This document shows positions 26,641 through 35,462 of a stretch of DNA of 52,616 nt, piece by piece. Origin of the DNA: an uncultured Nitrospirota bacterium (GTDB lineage: Bacteria > Nitrospinota > Nitrospinia > CAJXCL01); NCBI GenBank assembly GCA_913051775.1, contig CAJXCL010000009.1, forward strand, positions 1 to 52,616, read 5' to 3'. Made by a program: the position numbers and the translations under genes. Numbering within the stretch: the first letter of the stretch is position 1; every line of letters begins with the position of its first letter. The notes under the pieces were generated by a model. The model did not search any database. It had not been told where the DNA came from and saw only the letters and a program-made list of their open reading frames with translations.

Positions 26641-27072
26641 ATGATAGACATCAATGAAATCAAAAAATACATTCCACATCGTTATCCTTTTTTGCTGGTA
26701 GATAAAATTATAGAGATGAAGAAGGGAAAGCGGGTTGTAGGGATAAAAAATGTTACGACTAATGAACCATTTTTCCAGGGTCATTTCCCCGAATTCCCGG
26801 TCATGCCCGGAGTTTTAATTATTGAAGGCATGGCTCAAACCGCCTGCGTATTGGCATCAATTGAGTTAGGAAAAAGTTCCGAGTCAATTGCCTATTTTAT
26901 GGGGATTGATAAAGCAAAATTTAGAAAACCCGTTGTGCCGGGAGATCAACTGCGTTTTGAATTAGATGTTATTAAACGACGCGGTGTGATATATCGATTT
27001 CGGGGCAATGCTTTTGTCGAAGGGAAAGTAGTCGCAGAAGCTGAAGTTATGGCCATGCTTGAGTCTAAATAG
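26641..27072 (+). CDS. fabZ: 3-hydroxyacyl-ACP dehydratase FabZ
   Basis: This 143-residue hot-dog fold dehydratase acts in fatty acid elongation. IPHRYPFLLVD (11-21) and the catalytic pair His48 (QGHFPEFPVMPG) and Glu62 (IIEGMAQ) are present. It removes water from 3-hydroxyacyl-ACP and so competes with LpxA for the same substrate, which explains its usual place beside lpxA. Only 3 bp separate it from lpxA, so the genes are almost certainly cotranscribed. Confidence 0.96.
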   Translation: MIDINEIKKYIPHRYPFLLVDKIIEMKKGKRVVGIKNVTTNEPFFQGHFPEFPVMPGVLIIEGMAQTACVLASIELGKSSESIAYFMGIDKAKFRKPVVPGDQLRFELDVIKRRGVIYRFRGNAFVEGKVVAEAEVMAMLESK

Positions 27073-27075
27073 TTC

Positions 27076-27846
27076 ATGCCAGTTCACAAAACCTCTATTG
27101 TACAAAGGGATACCCAAATAGGTAAAAATGTAACGATTGGACCTCATTGCTACATTGGACAGAAAGTTTGTATAGATAATGGTACTGTTCTGGGTGCAAA
27201 CGTGGTTATAGAAGGGTGGACAAAAATAGGAAAAAATTGTAGGATTTCTTCTGGAGCTGTCATGGGTGGTGCTCCGCAAATTGTTGGCTTCAAAGATATA
27301 CCTTCTTGGGTGCAAATTGGGAATAACACAGAAATTCGAGAATTTGTTACTATTCATCGTTCTAGCAGGGAAAATGAAAGCACTTACATAGGTAGCGGTG
27401 TTTATTTGATGGCTTATGTTCATGTTGCCCATGACTGCCAGATAGGGGATAATGTGATTGCGACTAATTCCGTGGGTATTTCCGGCCATGTTTTAATTGA
27501 GGAAAAGGCGGTAATTGGTGGTTATGCCGGCATACATCAATTTATTCGTGTTGGGAAGCTGGCGATGGTGGGTGGTATGACTCGGCTAACAAAAGATGTT
27601 CCACCCTATTCTCTGATTGAAGGGAACCCCCCAAAGCTTTACGGGAGAAATGCAGTCGGTTTGCAAAGAAACGAAATTAGCCCCTCTGTTCGTGGCGATT
27701 TGAAAAAAGCATTTAAGTTTATTTCGAGATCTAATTTAAATACAAGCCAGGCTTTAGACAAAATAAAAAATGAGATTCCTGAAAGTGAAGAAATAAAATA
27801 CTTGCTCAAATTTATTGAAACTTCCAAAAGAGGAATCCATAAGTAA
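27076..27846 (+). CDS. lpxA: UDP-GlcNAc (or GlcNAc3N) acyltransferase LpxA
   Basis: This first enzyme of lipid A synthesis is a left-handed beta-helix of hexapeptide repeats and 256 residues. The catalytic His is His119 in VHVAHDC, with REFVTIHRSS before it and GGYAGIHQF (148-156) after it. GNPP near 183-186 aligns with the acyl-chain ruler region of E. coli (Gly173), and Gly is kept, which hints at a long 3-hydroxyacyl chain. The following gene is a Gfo/Idh/MocA dehydrogenase. In Acidithiobacillus and Leptospira that pairing goes with LpxA enzymes that prefer UDP-GlcNAc3N, so the acceptor sugar here is uncertain. Confidence 0.94.
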   Translation: MPVHKTSIVQRDTQIGKNVTIGPHCYIGQKVCIDNGTVLGANVVIEGWTKIGKNCRISSGAVMGGAPQIVGFKDIPSWVQIGNNTEIREFVTIHRSSRENESTYIGSGVYLMAYVHVAHDCQIGDNVIATNSVGISGHVLIEEKAVIGGYAGIHQFIRVGKLAMVGGMTRLTKDVPPYSLIEGNPPKLYGRNAVGLQRNEISPSVRGDLKKAFKFISRSNLNTSQALDKIKNEIPESEEIKYLLKFIETSKRGIHK

Positions 27847-27879
27847 ATTAACTCAATTTTCTTATGGAGAAAAAATTGT

Positions 27880-28848
27880 ATGAAAAAAATTAGAGCTGGA
27901 GTCATTGGTACCGGAAGAATGGGTGAATACCACACTGCTATTTATTCGGAGCTATTTTTTATTGATCTCGTGGGAATTGTTGATATTAAGGAGGAGAGAG
28001 GAAAAACCATATCTAAACAATTTAACACTGCTTATTTTTATGACTTTCATGAGATTCTTGACAAGGTTGATGCTGTAAGCATTGCTGTCCCAACTGGTCT
28101 GCATTACACAATTGCGAAAGAGTTTTTAAGCGCCGGGGTAGATGTGCTTTTAGAAAAGCCAATTACGAATAATTTTAATCAAGCTGTTGAATTATTTAAA
28201 TTGGCGAAAAAAAATAATTGTACTCTTCATATAGGCCATGTAGAAAGATTTAACGGGGCGGTGCAGGAATTGAAAAAGATTGTTCATCAACCGCTATTAA
28301 TAGAGAGCAGGCGATTGGGCCCCTTTCAGAAAAGAATTGAAGATGATGGCGTGGTTATGGACCTCATGATACATGATATTGATATAATATTAAACTTGGT
28401 TGAATCAGAAATCCTCGACATTAATGTTATGGGACGATCTTATTTTACTGGAAAGGATGATTTGGCAAGCGTTCAAATGCAGTTTAAAAATAATTGTATT
28501 GCTAATATCATTGCCAGCCGTGCAACTCAAGATAAAATCAGAACTATGGCCATTTCACAAAAAGACGCCTATATTTATCTGGATTTTACTGATCAGGAAA
28601 TTCACATTCATCGTGGGGCTTCCTCTGAACACCGTTTAGAAAAGCATGAACTTCATTACAAACAGGAATCATTCACAGAGAGACTGTTTGTTCACCGTGA
28701 GAACCCTTTAAAACTCGAAATAAAACATTTTATTGACTGTTCTGCAAATGGTGCCGCCTCATCTATTTCAGTTGACAAAGAATTGAGATCTTTAAAAGTT
28801 GCTCTGGAAATTGGCGACAAGTTCAAAAAAAGCCAGACAAATCTCTAA
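27880..28848 (+). CDS. Gfo/Idh/MocA oxidoreductase, possible UDP-GlcNAc 3-dehydrogenase (GnnA-like)
   Basis: This 322-residue NAD(P)-dependent dehydrogenase has Rossmann motif VIGTGRMG (8-15), EKPI (92-95) with the catalytic-type Lys, GHVERFN near 119-125 and a MIHDIDI segment. It lies inside the lipid A block between lpxA and lpxI. GnnA, which with the aminotransferase GnnB makes UDP-GlcNAc3N for amide-linked lipid A, belongs to this family and is found beside lpxA in Acidithiobacillus. No gnnB-like aminotransferase is in the window, so this is an inference from context; another sugar dehydrogenase is possible. Confidence 0.85.
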   Translation: MKKIRAGVIGTGRMGEYHTAIYSELFFIDLVGIVDIKEERGKTISKQFNTAYFYDFHEILDKVDAVSIAVPTGLHYTIAKEFLSAGVDVLLEKPITNNFNQAVELFKLAKKNNCTLHIGHVERFNGAVQELKKIVHQPLLIESRRLGPFQKRIEDDGVVMDLMIHDIDIILNLVESEILDINVMGRSYFTGKDDLASVQMQFKNNCIANIIASRATQDKIRTMAISQKDAYIYLDFTDQEIHIHRGASSEHRLEKHELHYKQESFTERLFVHRENPLKLEIKHFIDCSANGAASSISVDKELRSLKVALEIGDKFKKSQTNL

Positions 28849-28878
28849 AAATCCTCTCATTTTCTCTTATAACTAATT

Positions 28879-29706
28879 TTGAACAATAAAATAGATATAA
28901 CGAAGTTAGATAGAGTAGGTCTCATAGCAGGAACAGGGGAATTGCCCAGAATAGTGGCAAAACAGGCTGCCGAAGATAACTTAAAAGTTTTTGCCATCGC
29001 CCTCTCCAAAGACTCCATTTCTTCTCTCCAGCCGGTATGTAACAAGGTTATTCATCTCGGTATAGGACAAACCAATAAAATCTTAAAAACTTTAAAAAAT
29101 GAAAAAATTAAAAATGTCCTCATGATAGGAAAAGTTGATAAAAAAGTTATTTTCCAAACAAAGATATTTGATTTTCGGTCTCTTAAAATTTTGAAAAACA
29201 TGAAACTAAAAGATGATAAATCTTTGATGATGGTTGTAATTGATGAGTTGAAATTAGAGGGAATAAGCTGTTTGGATCAATCCATTTTTTTAAAAAAGTT
29301 GTTTCCATCTAAAGGCGTATTGACAAAGAGAAAATCGACCAAATCCGAATGGGAAGACATTCAATATGGATTTTCTATTGCTAAAAAAATGGCGCAAATG
29401 GAAATTGGGCAAACTGTTGTGGTAAAGGATAAATCAATCGTTGCGGTCGAGGCTATGGAAGGAACAGACCAAACAATAATGCGGGGTCTAAAAATAGCTG
29501 GAAAAGGAGCGGTTGTTGTTAAAGTCAGCAGACCTAAACAGGACTTTCGTTATGACATCCCTGTAGTTGGAGAAACTACCTTCTCCATGATGATTAAAGG
29601 AAAAGCTGCTGTTCTTGCTCTGGAAGCGGAAAGAACCCTTATGGTAAATAAAGAGAAAATGGTAGAACTTGCGAATAAATATCAGATTTCCATTGTGGCA
29701 GTTTAA
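28879..29706 (+). CDS. lpxI: UDP-2,3-diacylglucosamine pyrophosphatase LpxI
   Basis: This 275-residue protein (formerly DUF1009) hydrolyses UDP-2,3-diacylglucosamine to lipid X, replacing LpxH of E. coli. LIAGTGELPRIVAKQA (15-30), the mid-protein DQSIFLKKLFPSKG and the C-terminal AVEAMEGTDQTI are characteristic. The start is TTG (28879); no ATG is available upstream of the conserved GTGELP and no strong ribosome site is visible. It lies 30 bp after the oxidoreductase and 3 bp before lpxB, the usual LpxI-LpxB order. Confidence 0.93.
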   Translation: MNNKIDITKLDRVGLIAGTGELPRIVAKQAAEDNLKVFAIALSKDSISSLQPVCNKVIHLGIGQTNKILKTLKNEKIKNVLMIGKVDKKVIFQTKIFDFRSLKILKNMKLKDDKSLMMVVIDELKLEGISCLDQSIFLKKLFPSKGVLTKRKSTKSEWEDIQYGFSIAKKMAQMEIGQTVVVKDKSIVAVEAMEGTDQTIMRGLKIAGKGAVVVKVSRPKQDFRYDIPVVGETTFSMMIKGKAAVLALEAERTLMVNKEKMVELANKYQISIVAV

Positions 29707-29709
29707 ATA

Positions 29710-30858
29710 ATGAAAAAAAAAATACTCATAATAACCGGAGAATCGTCCGGAGATATTCACGGCGCAGCCCTCTCCCGTTATTTAACCTCATTTAAACCAG
29801 GTTTACAAATTTTTGGCGTTGGCGGTACTGAAATGAAAAAATCCGGCGTCCATATCCTTCAGGATAATAAAGAAATGGCTGTAGTAGGTGTTTTGGAAAT
29901 TTTTGGAAAAATCAGGTTATTGTATAAAATTTTCAAAAAAATAGAATATGAAATTGTTTCTGGAAAATACTCGGCTCTTGTCCTCATAGACTATCCGACC
30001 TTTAACATGATGTTGGCATGGTTGGCTTCAAAGCACAGGCTTCCTGTTTTTTATTATATTGCACCTCAAATATGGGTCTGGGGAAAAAGCCGTCTCAAGC
30101 TGCTTTCCCGGATGGTTAATAAAATGTTTGTTATTCTCCCTTTTGAAAAAGAAATATATGAGAATGCAGGAATGGATGTGGAGTTTGTGGGGCATCCATT
30201 TATTGGCGAGGTCAAAACAGCCTTAGAAAAGGATAAAGCATATAAAAAATTTGGTCTTGATAAAAGTCAGAAAATCATTGGTATTTTACCCGGTAGCCGC
30301 AACCAGGAAATAAAAACACTCTTGCCGGTGATGCTGGATTCTGCTCGAAAAATAAAGAAGAAAATCCCAGGATCTCAGTTTGTTTTACCACTTGCAAAAA
30401 CTGTTAAGAATGATGAGGTTTCCGGCCCAATTAAGCAAAGCGGTCTTGAAATTAAAGTTATTGATGGTTTTACCTATGATGTCATATCTATATCGGATTT
30501 GTTAATGGTTGCATCTGGCTCTGTTACCCTCGAAGCTGCAATATTGAAAAAACCGATGATTATCGTTTATAAACTTCATTTCATATCCTATATTCTTGCC
30601 CGCTTAGCATGTCATATTTCAACTATTGGGTTGGTCAATATCATTGCTGGAAAAGAAGTGGTTCCTGAATTGCAGCAGAGGAATGCGACTTCGGAAAATA
30701 TTACCTCTTGGGTGCTTAAGGTTCTTGCTGATGAAGAATATTATGAGCGGATAAAACAGGAATTGGTTGAAATAGAACCATTGATGGGAAAAAAAGGAGC
30801 TGCACAAACTACAGCAAAGAGCATCATCAATTACCTTTATGAAGAAAAATCTTTATAA
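29710..30858 (+). CDS. lpxB: Lipid-A-disaccharide synthase LpxB
   Basis: This GT19 glycosyltransferase joins lipid X to UDP-diacylglucosamine. Its 382 residues begin with IITGESSGDIHGAALS (6-21), followed by IAPQIWVWGKSR near 116-127, GILPGSRNQEI near 193-203 and VASGSVTLEAA near 273-283. The length is standard. It overlaps the next acyltransferase gene by 20 bp. Its place directly after LpxI, whose product it uses, is the common arrangement. Confidence 0.96.
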   Translation: MKKKILIITGESSGDIHGAALSRYLTSFKPGLQIFGVGGTEMKKSGVHILQDNKEMAVVGVLEIFGKIRLLYKIFKKIEYEIVSGKYSALVLIDYPTFNMMLAWLASKHRLPVFYYIAPQIWVWGKSRLKLLSRMVNKMFVILPFEKEIYENAGMDVEFVGHPFIGEVKTALEKDKAYKKFGLDKSQKIIGILPGSRNQEIKTLLPVMLDSARKIKKKIPGSQFVLPLAKTVKNDEVSGPIKQSGLEIKVIDGFTYDVISISDLLMVASGSVTLEAAILKKPMIIVYKLHFISYILARLACHISTIGLVNIIAGKEVVPELQQRNATSENITSWVLKVLADEEYYERIKQELVEIEPLMGKKGAAQTTAKSIINYLYEEKSL

Positions 30859-31486
30859 ACAGGTACTTCCTTATATCTTTTTTGTAATTTTGTATTTGAT
30901 CGGAAAAACATTGCGCATTCAAATTATAAATCGTGATGTTGAGTCCCGGCTGGAAAAACAAGGCAAAGCGATTATCTATACTTTCTGGCATGGCAGGATG
31001 CTCTACTTCCCATACCTTTACAGGTTTTCAAATAAATCTACAATTTTGACAAGTCCAAGTGAAGACGGTGAAATTGTTGCAAGAACCGCTAAAATATTTG
31101 GATTTTCAAGCATTCGCGGGTCATCTTTTAAAAGAGGCGGGCCCGCGCTTCTGAAAATGACAAGAAGTATTAAGGAAGGAAAGGCGGTTACTATGGTTGC
31201 CGATGGCTCCAGGGGACCACTCTATAAGGTCCAAGAAGGTATAATAAACCTTGCTTATTTGACGGGAGCTCCGATACTGCCTGTGGTATACGGAGTTAAA
31301 AATAAAATTCAACTGAAGACTTGGGACCGGTTTATTATTCCGCTTCCTTTTTCCAAAATAAAGGTAATGTATGGAGACCCTGTATATGTTGACAAAAAAA
31401 CAGAAGAAATAAAATCTAAAAGTAAACTTGAAGAACTTGAAAAAAAATTAAAAGAAATTACTCAAGTAGTAGACAGCTGGGATTAA
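30839..31486 (+). CDS. DUF374 lysophospholipid acyltransferase-family protein
   Basis: This 215-residue membrane-associated protein has an N-terminal helix (about 9-22). FWHGRML (49-55) takes the place of the HX4D-type acyltransferase motif. TSPSEDGEIV, GSSFKRGGPALLKM and ADGSRGP follow, all typical of DUF374. Family members in lipid A clusters are suspected to act as late acyltransferases of lipid A; no member is proven in this lineage. The 20-bp overlap with lpxB supports a lipid A role. Confidence 0.85.
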   Translation: MKKNLYKQVLPYIFFVILYLIGKTLRIQIINRDVESRLEKQGKAIIYTFWHGRMLYFPYLYRFSNKSTILTSPSEDGEIVARTAKIFGFSSIRGSSFKRGGPALLKMTRSIKEGKAVTMVADGSRGPLYKVQEGIINLAYLTGAPILPVVYGVKNKIQLKTWDRFIIPLPFSKIKVMYGDPVYVDKKTEEIKSKSKLEELEKKLKEITQVVDSWD

Positions 31487-31619
31487 GACATTGAATATAA
31501 TTCATACTAATGCGTGTCTTTTAGTTAATCTTTAATTAATTGTATTTTTATCCTTTTAATTCCGAAAAGAAAAAAATATATTACAAAATGTCGTAGAATG
31601 TAAATAACATCGGAAAAAT

Positions 31620-32324
31620 ATGAAATTATCCATTATTATACCCGTATTTAATGAAGAAAATACTATTGCTAGCATTATTCAAAAAGTACAAAGTGCGGAT
31701 TATGATAAAGAAATTATTGTAGTGGACGATGCTTCTACAGATGGTACAAAAGATATTCTGCAAAAACTGAGTCAACAGCCGAAACTTAAAATTTTTTATC
31801 ATGAAAGAAACCGCGGGAAAGGAGCGGCAATACGAACAGCTATAAAAAATATTACAGGCAACATAACTATCATTCAGGATGCTGACCTAGAATATGATCC
31901 TGTCGATTATACTATTTTGCTTAAACCGATCCTTGATGGCAGGGCTGATGTTGTTTACGGTTCAAGATTTCAGGGAGGATCGCACAGGGTTTTATTTTTC
32001 TGGCATTATCTTGGAAACAAGTTATTAACCCTGTTTTCCAACGTGATGACAAATTTGAATCTCACTGACATGGAAACTGGTTATAAAGCATTTAAATCAA
32101 ATGTGATTAAAAATATTTCTTTGTCATCTGACCGGTTTGGTTTTGAGCCGGAGGTTACAGCTAAAATTGCGCATAACAACAATTATAAAATATATGAAGT
32201 GCCAATTTCATACAGCGGCAGAGATTACAGTGAAGGAAAAAAAATAGGCTGGAAAGATGGGGTAGCCGCGATATATTTTATTTTAAAATATAATATACAG
32301 GCCAAATTAAAAATAGGTTCGTAA
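31620..32324 (+). CDS. Family 2 glycosyltransferase (dolichyl-phosphate-mannose synthase-like)
   Basis: This 234-residue GT-A enzyme has IIIPVFNEENTI (5-16), VVDDASTDGT (34-43), the DXD-like QDADLEYDP and METGYKAF. It lacks C-terminal membrane helices, so it resembles bacterial DPM1/polyprenyl-phosphate glycosyltransferases of the short type. It could load a sugar on undecaprenyl phosphate, a donor that the GT-C enzyme at 7364-8776 would need; that link is inference. Confidence 0.85.
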   Translation: MKLSIIIPVFNEENTIASIIQKVQSADYDKEIIVVDDASTDGTKDILQKLSQQPKLKIFYHERNRGKGAAIRTAIKNITGNITIIQDADLEYDPVDYTILLKPILDGRADVVYGSRFQGGSHRVLFFWHYLGNKLLTLFSNVMTNLNLTDMETGYKAFKSNVIKNISLSSDRFGFEPEVTAKIAHNNNYKIYEVPISYSGRDYSEGKKIGWKDGVAAIYFILKYNIQAKLKIGS

Positions 32325-32352
32325 TGCGGTAAAATCTGTGGTAAATTTAATT

Positions 32353-32586
32353 ATGCCTATTTATGAATATGTATGTAAAGCATGTTCCGAAAAATTTGAA
32401 GTGCTGACTTTTGGCAATGGAAAAGAAGTTTCATGTCCTAAATGTGAAAGCAAAAATATGAAAAAAAGTTTTTCCACTTTTGCGGCTATTAGTCCATCTT
32501 CCAATACTTCAGATCCCTCCTGTGTTACACCTGCCTGTGGATATAATACCGGTGCATGCGGCTCTGGAATGTGTGGAATAAAATAA
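32353..32586 (+). CDS. FmdB-family zinc ribbon protein
   Basis: This 77-residue protein begins MPIYEYVCKACSEKFE and has a CxxC...CxxC zinc ribbon (VCKAC and SCPKC). A Ser/Thr-rich linker follows, then a second Cys-rich tail (CVTPACGY, CGSGMCGIK). FmdB proteins are putative regulators of uncertain function. I take the ATG at 32353 rather than an in-frame GTG at 32338 because the family starts MPIYEY. The Cys-rich tail could bind a second metal ion. Confidence 0.85.
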   Translation: MPIYEYVCKACSEKFEVLTFGNGKEVSCPKCESKNMKKSFSTFAAISPSSNTSDPSCVTPACGYNTGACGSGMCGIK

Positions 32587-32623
32587 ACTGGGATCAGCAA
32601 TTGAATGTATTTATATGTCCCTG

Positions 32624-32656
32624 TAGCCGATAGCTGATAGCTGAAAGCTGTAAGCA
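32624..32656. repeat. Tandem AGCTGAT/AGCTGAA words
   Basis: TAGCTGATAGCTGAAAGCTG is a run of about four 7-nt units just before the radical-SAM gene. The same words appear at about 40253 and 42718. Confidence 0.6.
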
Positions 32657-32663
32657 GATAATT

Positions 32664-33959
32664 ATGGCCTTTGAAACTTACGTTATATCCTGGAATCTTA
32701 CAAAGAGATGCAACTTACGTTGCTCCCACTGCTATCTGGATGCTTCTTTTTTAACTGGTGATGTTGTAGATGAACTCTCATCTGCCGAATGCCGGAAACT
32801 AATTGACCAGATGGCGGAAGTCAACCCTCATGCCTGCCTCATCCTGACTGGCGGAGAACCTCTTCTCAGGGAAGATATCTATGAAATTGCCTCTTATGCC
32901 AATGACAAAGGGTTTATGGTAGTTATGGGAACGAATGGCCTTTTGCTCAATGATGCTACTGTCCCTAAAATGCTCGATGCCGGAATAAAAGGAATTGGAG
33001 TCAGTCTGGATTCTATTCATCCCGAAACACATGATCGTCTTCGCGGCCTTTCGGGTTCCTGGGAAAAAGCAATAAAAGGAATTGAAGCCGCTAAGAAATA
33101 TGACCTTGACTATCAGATTCAAACCACAGTTACTAAAGATAATTATGATGAAATACCAAAGATGATAGATTTTGCGCATAAACTGCGCGCAACCGGATTT
33201 TATCTTTTTTTCCTTGTGTGCACAGGCAGGGGAGAAAAGATGACCGATATTACACCAGAACAATATGAAGAAGTCCTGTCCTACGTATATAAAGTTCATG
33301 GGAACTATAATGGGATGATGGTCAGGGCAAAATGCGCCCCACATTTTAAAAGAATCGCTTATCAGATGGATAAAAATTCTCCTTTATTGAAAGGGTATGT
33401 GGGAGGGTGCCGTGCGGGAACAAATTATTGCCGGATTACCCCTGGAGGAGATATTACTCCGTGTCCCTACATGCCTAATAGTGTCGGTAATGTGAAGGCC
33501 ACAAACTTCAAAGAAATTTGGCATGATGCTGGACTTTTTCAACAATTCCGCTATCCAAAATATGAAGGGAAATGTGAGCATTGTGAGTTTAAACTTTTAT
33601 GTGGAGGATGCAGGGCAAGGGCTTTAGCAATTAACAACAACACGTTCGGTGAAGATCCATGGTGTAATTATGAACCGGTTAAGGGAAATACTCACGTTAT
33701 TAATATTGCAACAGCCATTCAGTTTGGTCTTGAAAACAAATCATCAAAAGAGGATAAAGATAATAATAAAGGGTTCTCCTGGACGCCGGAGGCTCAAGAA
33801 CGATTAAAAAAAATACCTTTTTTTGCCAGAGGAATAGCTAAACAGGGATTGGAAAAGCATGCATTGGAGAATAGTATAAAATTGATAACGCCTGAGTTAA
33901 TGGATGAACTCCGCTCTAAATTTGCAGATAGTTTTGGAGGACGGTTTACTAAAAAGTAA
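32664..33959 (+). CDS. Radical SAM/SPASM protein with C-terminal PCP_red-like domain (heme d1/AhbC-AhbD-NirJ related)
   Basis: This 431-residue enzyme has the radical-SAM cluster motif CNLRCSHC (16-23), ILTGGEPLLR, and a SPASM region with many Cys. The latter includes GGCRAGTNYC, ITPCPYMPN, CEHCEFKLLCGGCRAR and a final DPWC, enough for two auxiliary 4Fe-4S clusters. The last 55 residues (WTPEAQERLKKIPFFARGIA, then LEKHALENSIKLITPELMDE) resemble the PCP_red domain found at the C-terminus of protochlorophyllide reductase BchB and of some SPASM proteins. The nearest characterised relatives act in heme d1 or alternative heme synthesis. No other tetrapyrrole gene is nearby, so the substrate is unknown. 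Confidence 0.8.
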   Translation: MAFETYVISWNLTKRCNLRCSHCYLDASFLTGDVVDELSSAECRKLIDQMAEVNPHACLILTGGEPLLREDIYEIASYANDKGFMVVMGTNGLLLNDATVPKMLDAGIKGIGVSLDSIHPETHDRLRGLSGSWEKAIKGIEAAKKYDLDYQIQTTVTKDNYDEIPKMIDFAHKLRATGFYLFFLVCTGRGEKMTDITPEQYEEVLSYVYKVHGNYNGMMVRAKCAPHFKRIAYQMDKNSPLLKGYVGGCRAGTNYCRITPGGDITPCPYMPNSVGNVKATNFKEIWHDAGLFQQFRYPKYEGKCEHCEFKLLCGGCRARALAINNNTFGEDPWCNYEPVKGNTHVINIATAIQFGLENKSSKEDKDNNKGFSWTPEAQERLKKIPFFARGIAKQGLEKHALENSIKLITPELMDELRSKFADSFGGRFTKK

Positions 33960-34048
33960 ATAGGATCACTGCAGAGAGCGTTGAAATCGCAGAGAAAAAT
34001 TATATTTTTTGTAAGGCGTTCAGCAGACCATAAAATATTTTATCTTAT

Positions 34049-35179
34049 TCACACTCTGTCTAATGTCCTGTGCAAGACTTTCCGAGGTTCGCTGGAAGAT
34101 AATTCATTGGATTCACGTTGTTTCATTGCTTCGGCTTGAAAATGGATTTGTAGTTTTTCAAGAAGCTCGTCCAGGTTTCCATCCATCACGCTGGATAATT
34201 TATAAATGGTCAAACCGAGTCGGTGATCAGTTATTCTTTCCTGTGGAAAATTATAAGTACGTATTCGTTCGCTTCTATCGCCGCTGCCAACCTGGGCTTT
34301 TCTTTCAGAAGACCTTTCTTCACGACTCTTTCTTTCCTCAGCGTCCAATAACCTTGCCCTTAAAACTTTTAAAGCCTTTGCTTTATTTTTATGCTGGGAT
34401 TTTTCATCTTGGCAGGATACAGTGATTCCTGTTGAAATATGAGTCATTCTAACTGCAGAATCGGTGGTATTGACACTTTGTCCCCCTGGTCCTGAGGATC
34501 TGAAGATATCAACTTTAATATCATTAGAATCTATTTCTATGTCTATTTCCTCTGCTTCAGGGAGTATGGCCACTGTAACCGCCGAAGTATGGATTCTTCC
34601 GGAAGCCTCTGTTTCTGGAACTCTTTGAACCCGGTGTGTTCCGCTTTCATATTTCAAAAAACTGAAGACATTTTTTCCTTCAAACGAAGAGATAATTTCT
34701 TTAAAACCTCCTTTGCCGGTAACATTCCTGCTCATAGTTTCTGCGCGCCATCCTTGCTGTTCTGCGTACTTACTATACATGCGAAAAAGGTTGGCAGCAA
34801 AAAGGGCGGCTTCTTCGCCTCCTGTCCCTGCTCTAATTTCAAGAATAATGTTTTTTTCGTCCCGGGGGTCTTTAGGAATAAGAAGAGTTTTTAGATCAAA
34901 TTCTATTTTTCCCAGTTTTGCCTGAATCTCTTTACGTTCGTCTTCAGCAAGCTTTAGTAACTCTTTGTCTTGTGTTTCGTTCTTCAGAAGGGCCTCATTT
35001 TCGCTAAGCGCTTCAATATTTTTTCTATAAATCTGGAAGGTATCAACGATTTTTTTTAAACTGGCGTGTTCTTTGGCGAGTTTCTGAAATTTTGCCTGGT
35101 TTGCAATTACATCCGGTTGGCTCAAAAGGTTATTTAGTTCGTCAAACCTCATCTCTAAAGCATGTAATTTTTCAAACAT
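34049..35179 (-). CDS. prfA: Peptide chain release factor 1
   Basis: RF1 reads UAA and UAG. In this 376-residue protein the stop-codon recognition loop VPETEASGRIHTSA (PxT type) and catalytic GGQ (232-234, SGPGGQSVN) are present, followed by the RSERIRTYNFPQERITDHR stretch. I chose the ATG at 35179; an in-frame TTG three codons upstream is possible. It is the last gene of the rho-rpmE-prfA operon, 22 bp after rpmE. prmC, which often follows, is absent. Confidence 0.96.
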   Translation of the reverse strand: MFEKLHALEMRFDELNNLLSQPDVIANQAKFQKLAKEHASLKKIVDTFQIYRKNIEALSENEALLKNETQDKELLKLAEDERKEIQAKLGKIEFDLKTLLIPKDPRDEKNIILEIRAGTGGEEAALFAANLFRMYSKYAEQQGWRAETMSRNVTGKGGFKEIISSFEGKNVFSFLKYESGTHRVQRVPETEASGRIHTSAVTVAILPEAEEIDIEIDSNDIKVDIFRSSGPGGQSVNTTDSAVRMTHISTGITVSCQDEKSQHKNKAKALKVLRARLLDAEERKSREERSSERKAQVGSGDRSERIRTYNFPQERITDHRLGLTIYKLSSVMDGNLDELLEKLQIHFQAEAMKQRESNELSSSEPRKVLHRTLDRV

Positions 35180-35201
35180 AATGTTCAAATTGTAGCTTCA
35201 T

Positions 35202-35441
35202 TTATGTTTTCTTTTGCTCCCCTGTGTTTGAACTTTTCACGCTTTTTTTAGAGTATTTTTTCTTAAACCTTTCCACCCTTCCTTCTGAATCAACTAATTT
35301 TTGTTTTCCTGTAAAAAACGGGTGACACTTTGAGCAAATTTCCACATGAATATCTTTAGCAGTTGACCTGGTTTGAAATGTTTCTCCGCATGCACATGTA
35401 ACTGTTGTTTCAGAATACTCAGGATGAATTTTGGGTTTCAT
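35202..35441 (-). CDS. rpmE: 50S ribosomal protein bL31
   Basis: This 79-residue bL31 keeps the zinc-binding Cys residues CAC near 16-18 and CSKCHPF near 36-42, so it is the C+ (zinc) form. [18 protein letters not shown] is diagnostic. The C-terminus is Lys-rich. It lies between rho and prfA, an order common in diderm bacteria. Confidence 0.96.
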   Translation of the reverse strand: MKPKIHPEYSETTVTCACGETFQTRSTAKDIHVEICSKCHPFFTGKQKLVDSEGRVERFKKKYSKKSVKSSNTGEQKKT

Positions 35442-35462
35442 TATTTTTATCCTCTATGTTTA

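Noticed and set aside
26962-27489. 175-residue frame opposite fabZ-lpxA
   Set aside because: Shadow frame; both plus-strand genes carry intact catalytic motifs.
32799-33344. 181-residue frame opposite the radical-SAM gene
   Set aside because: It is the shadow of a well-supported gene on the plus strand with clear Fe-S motifs.
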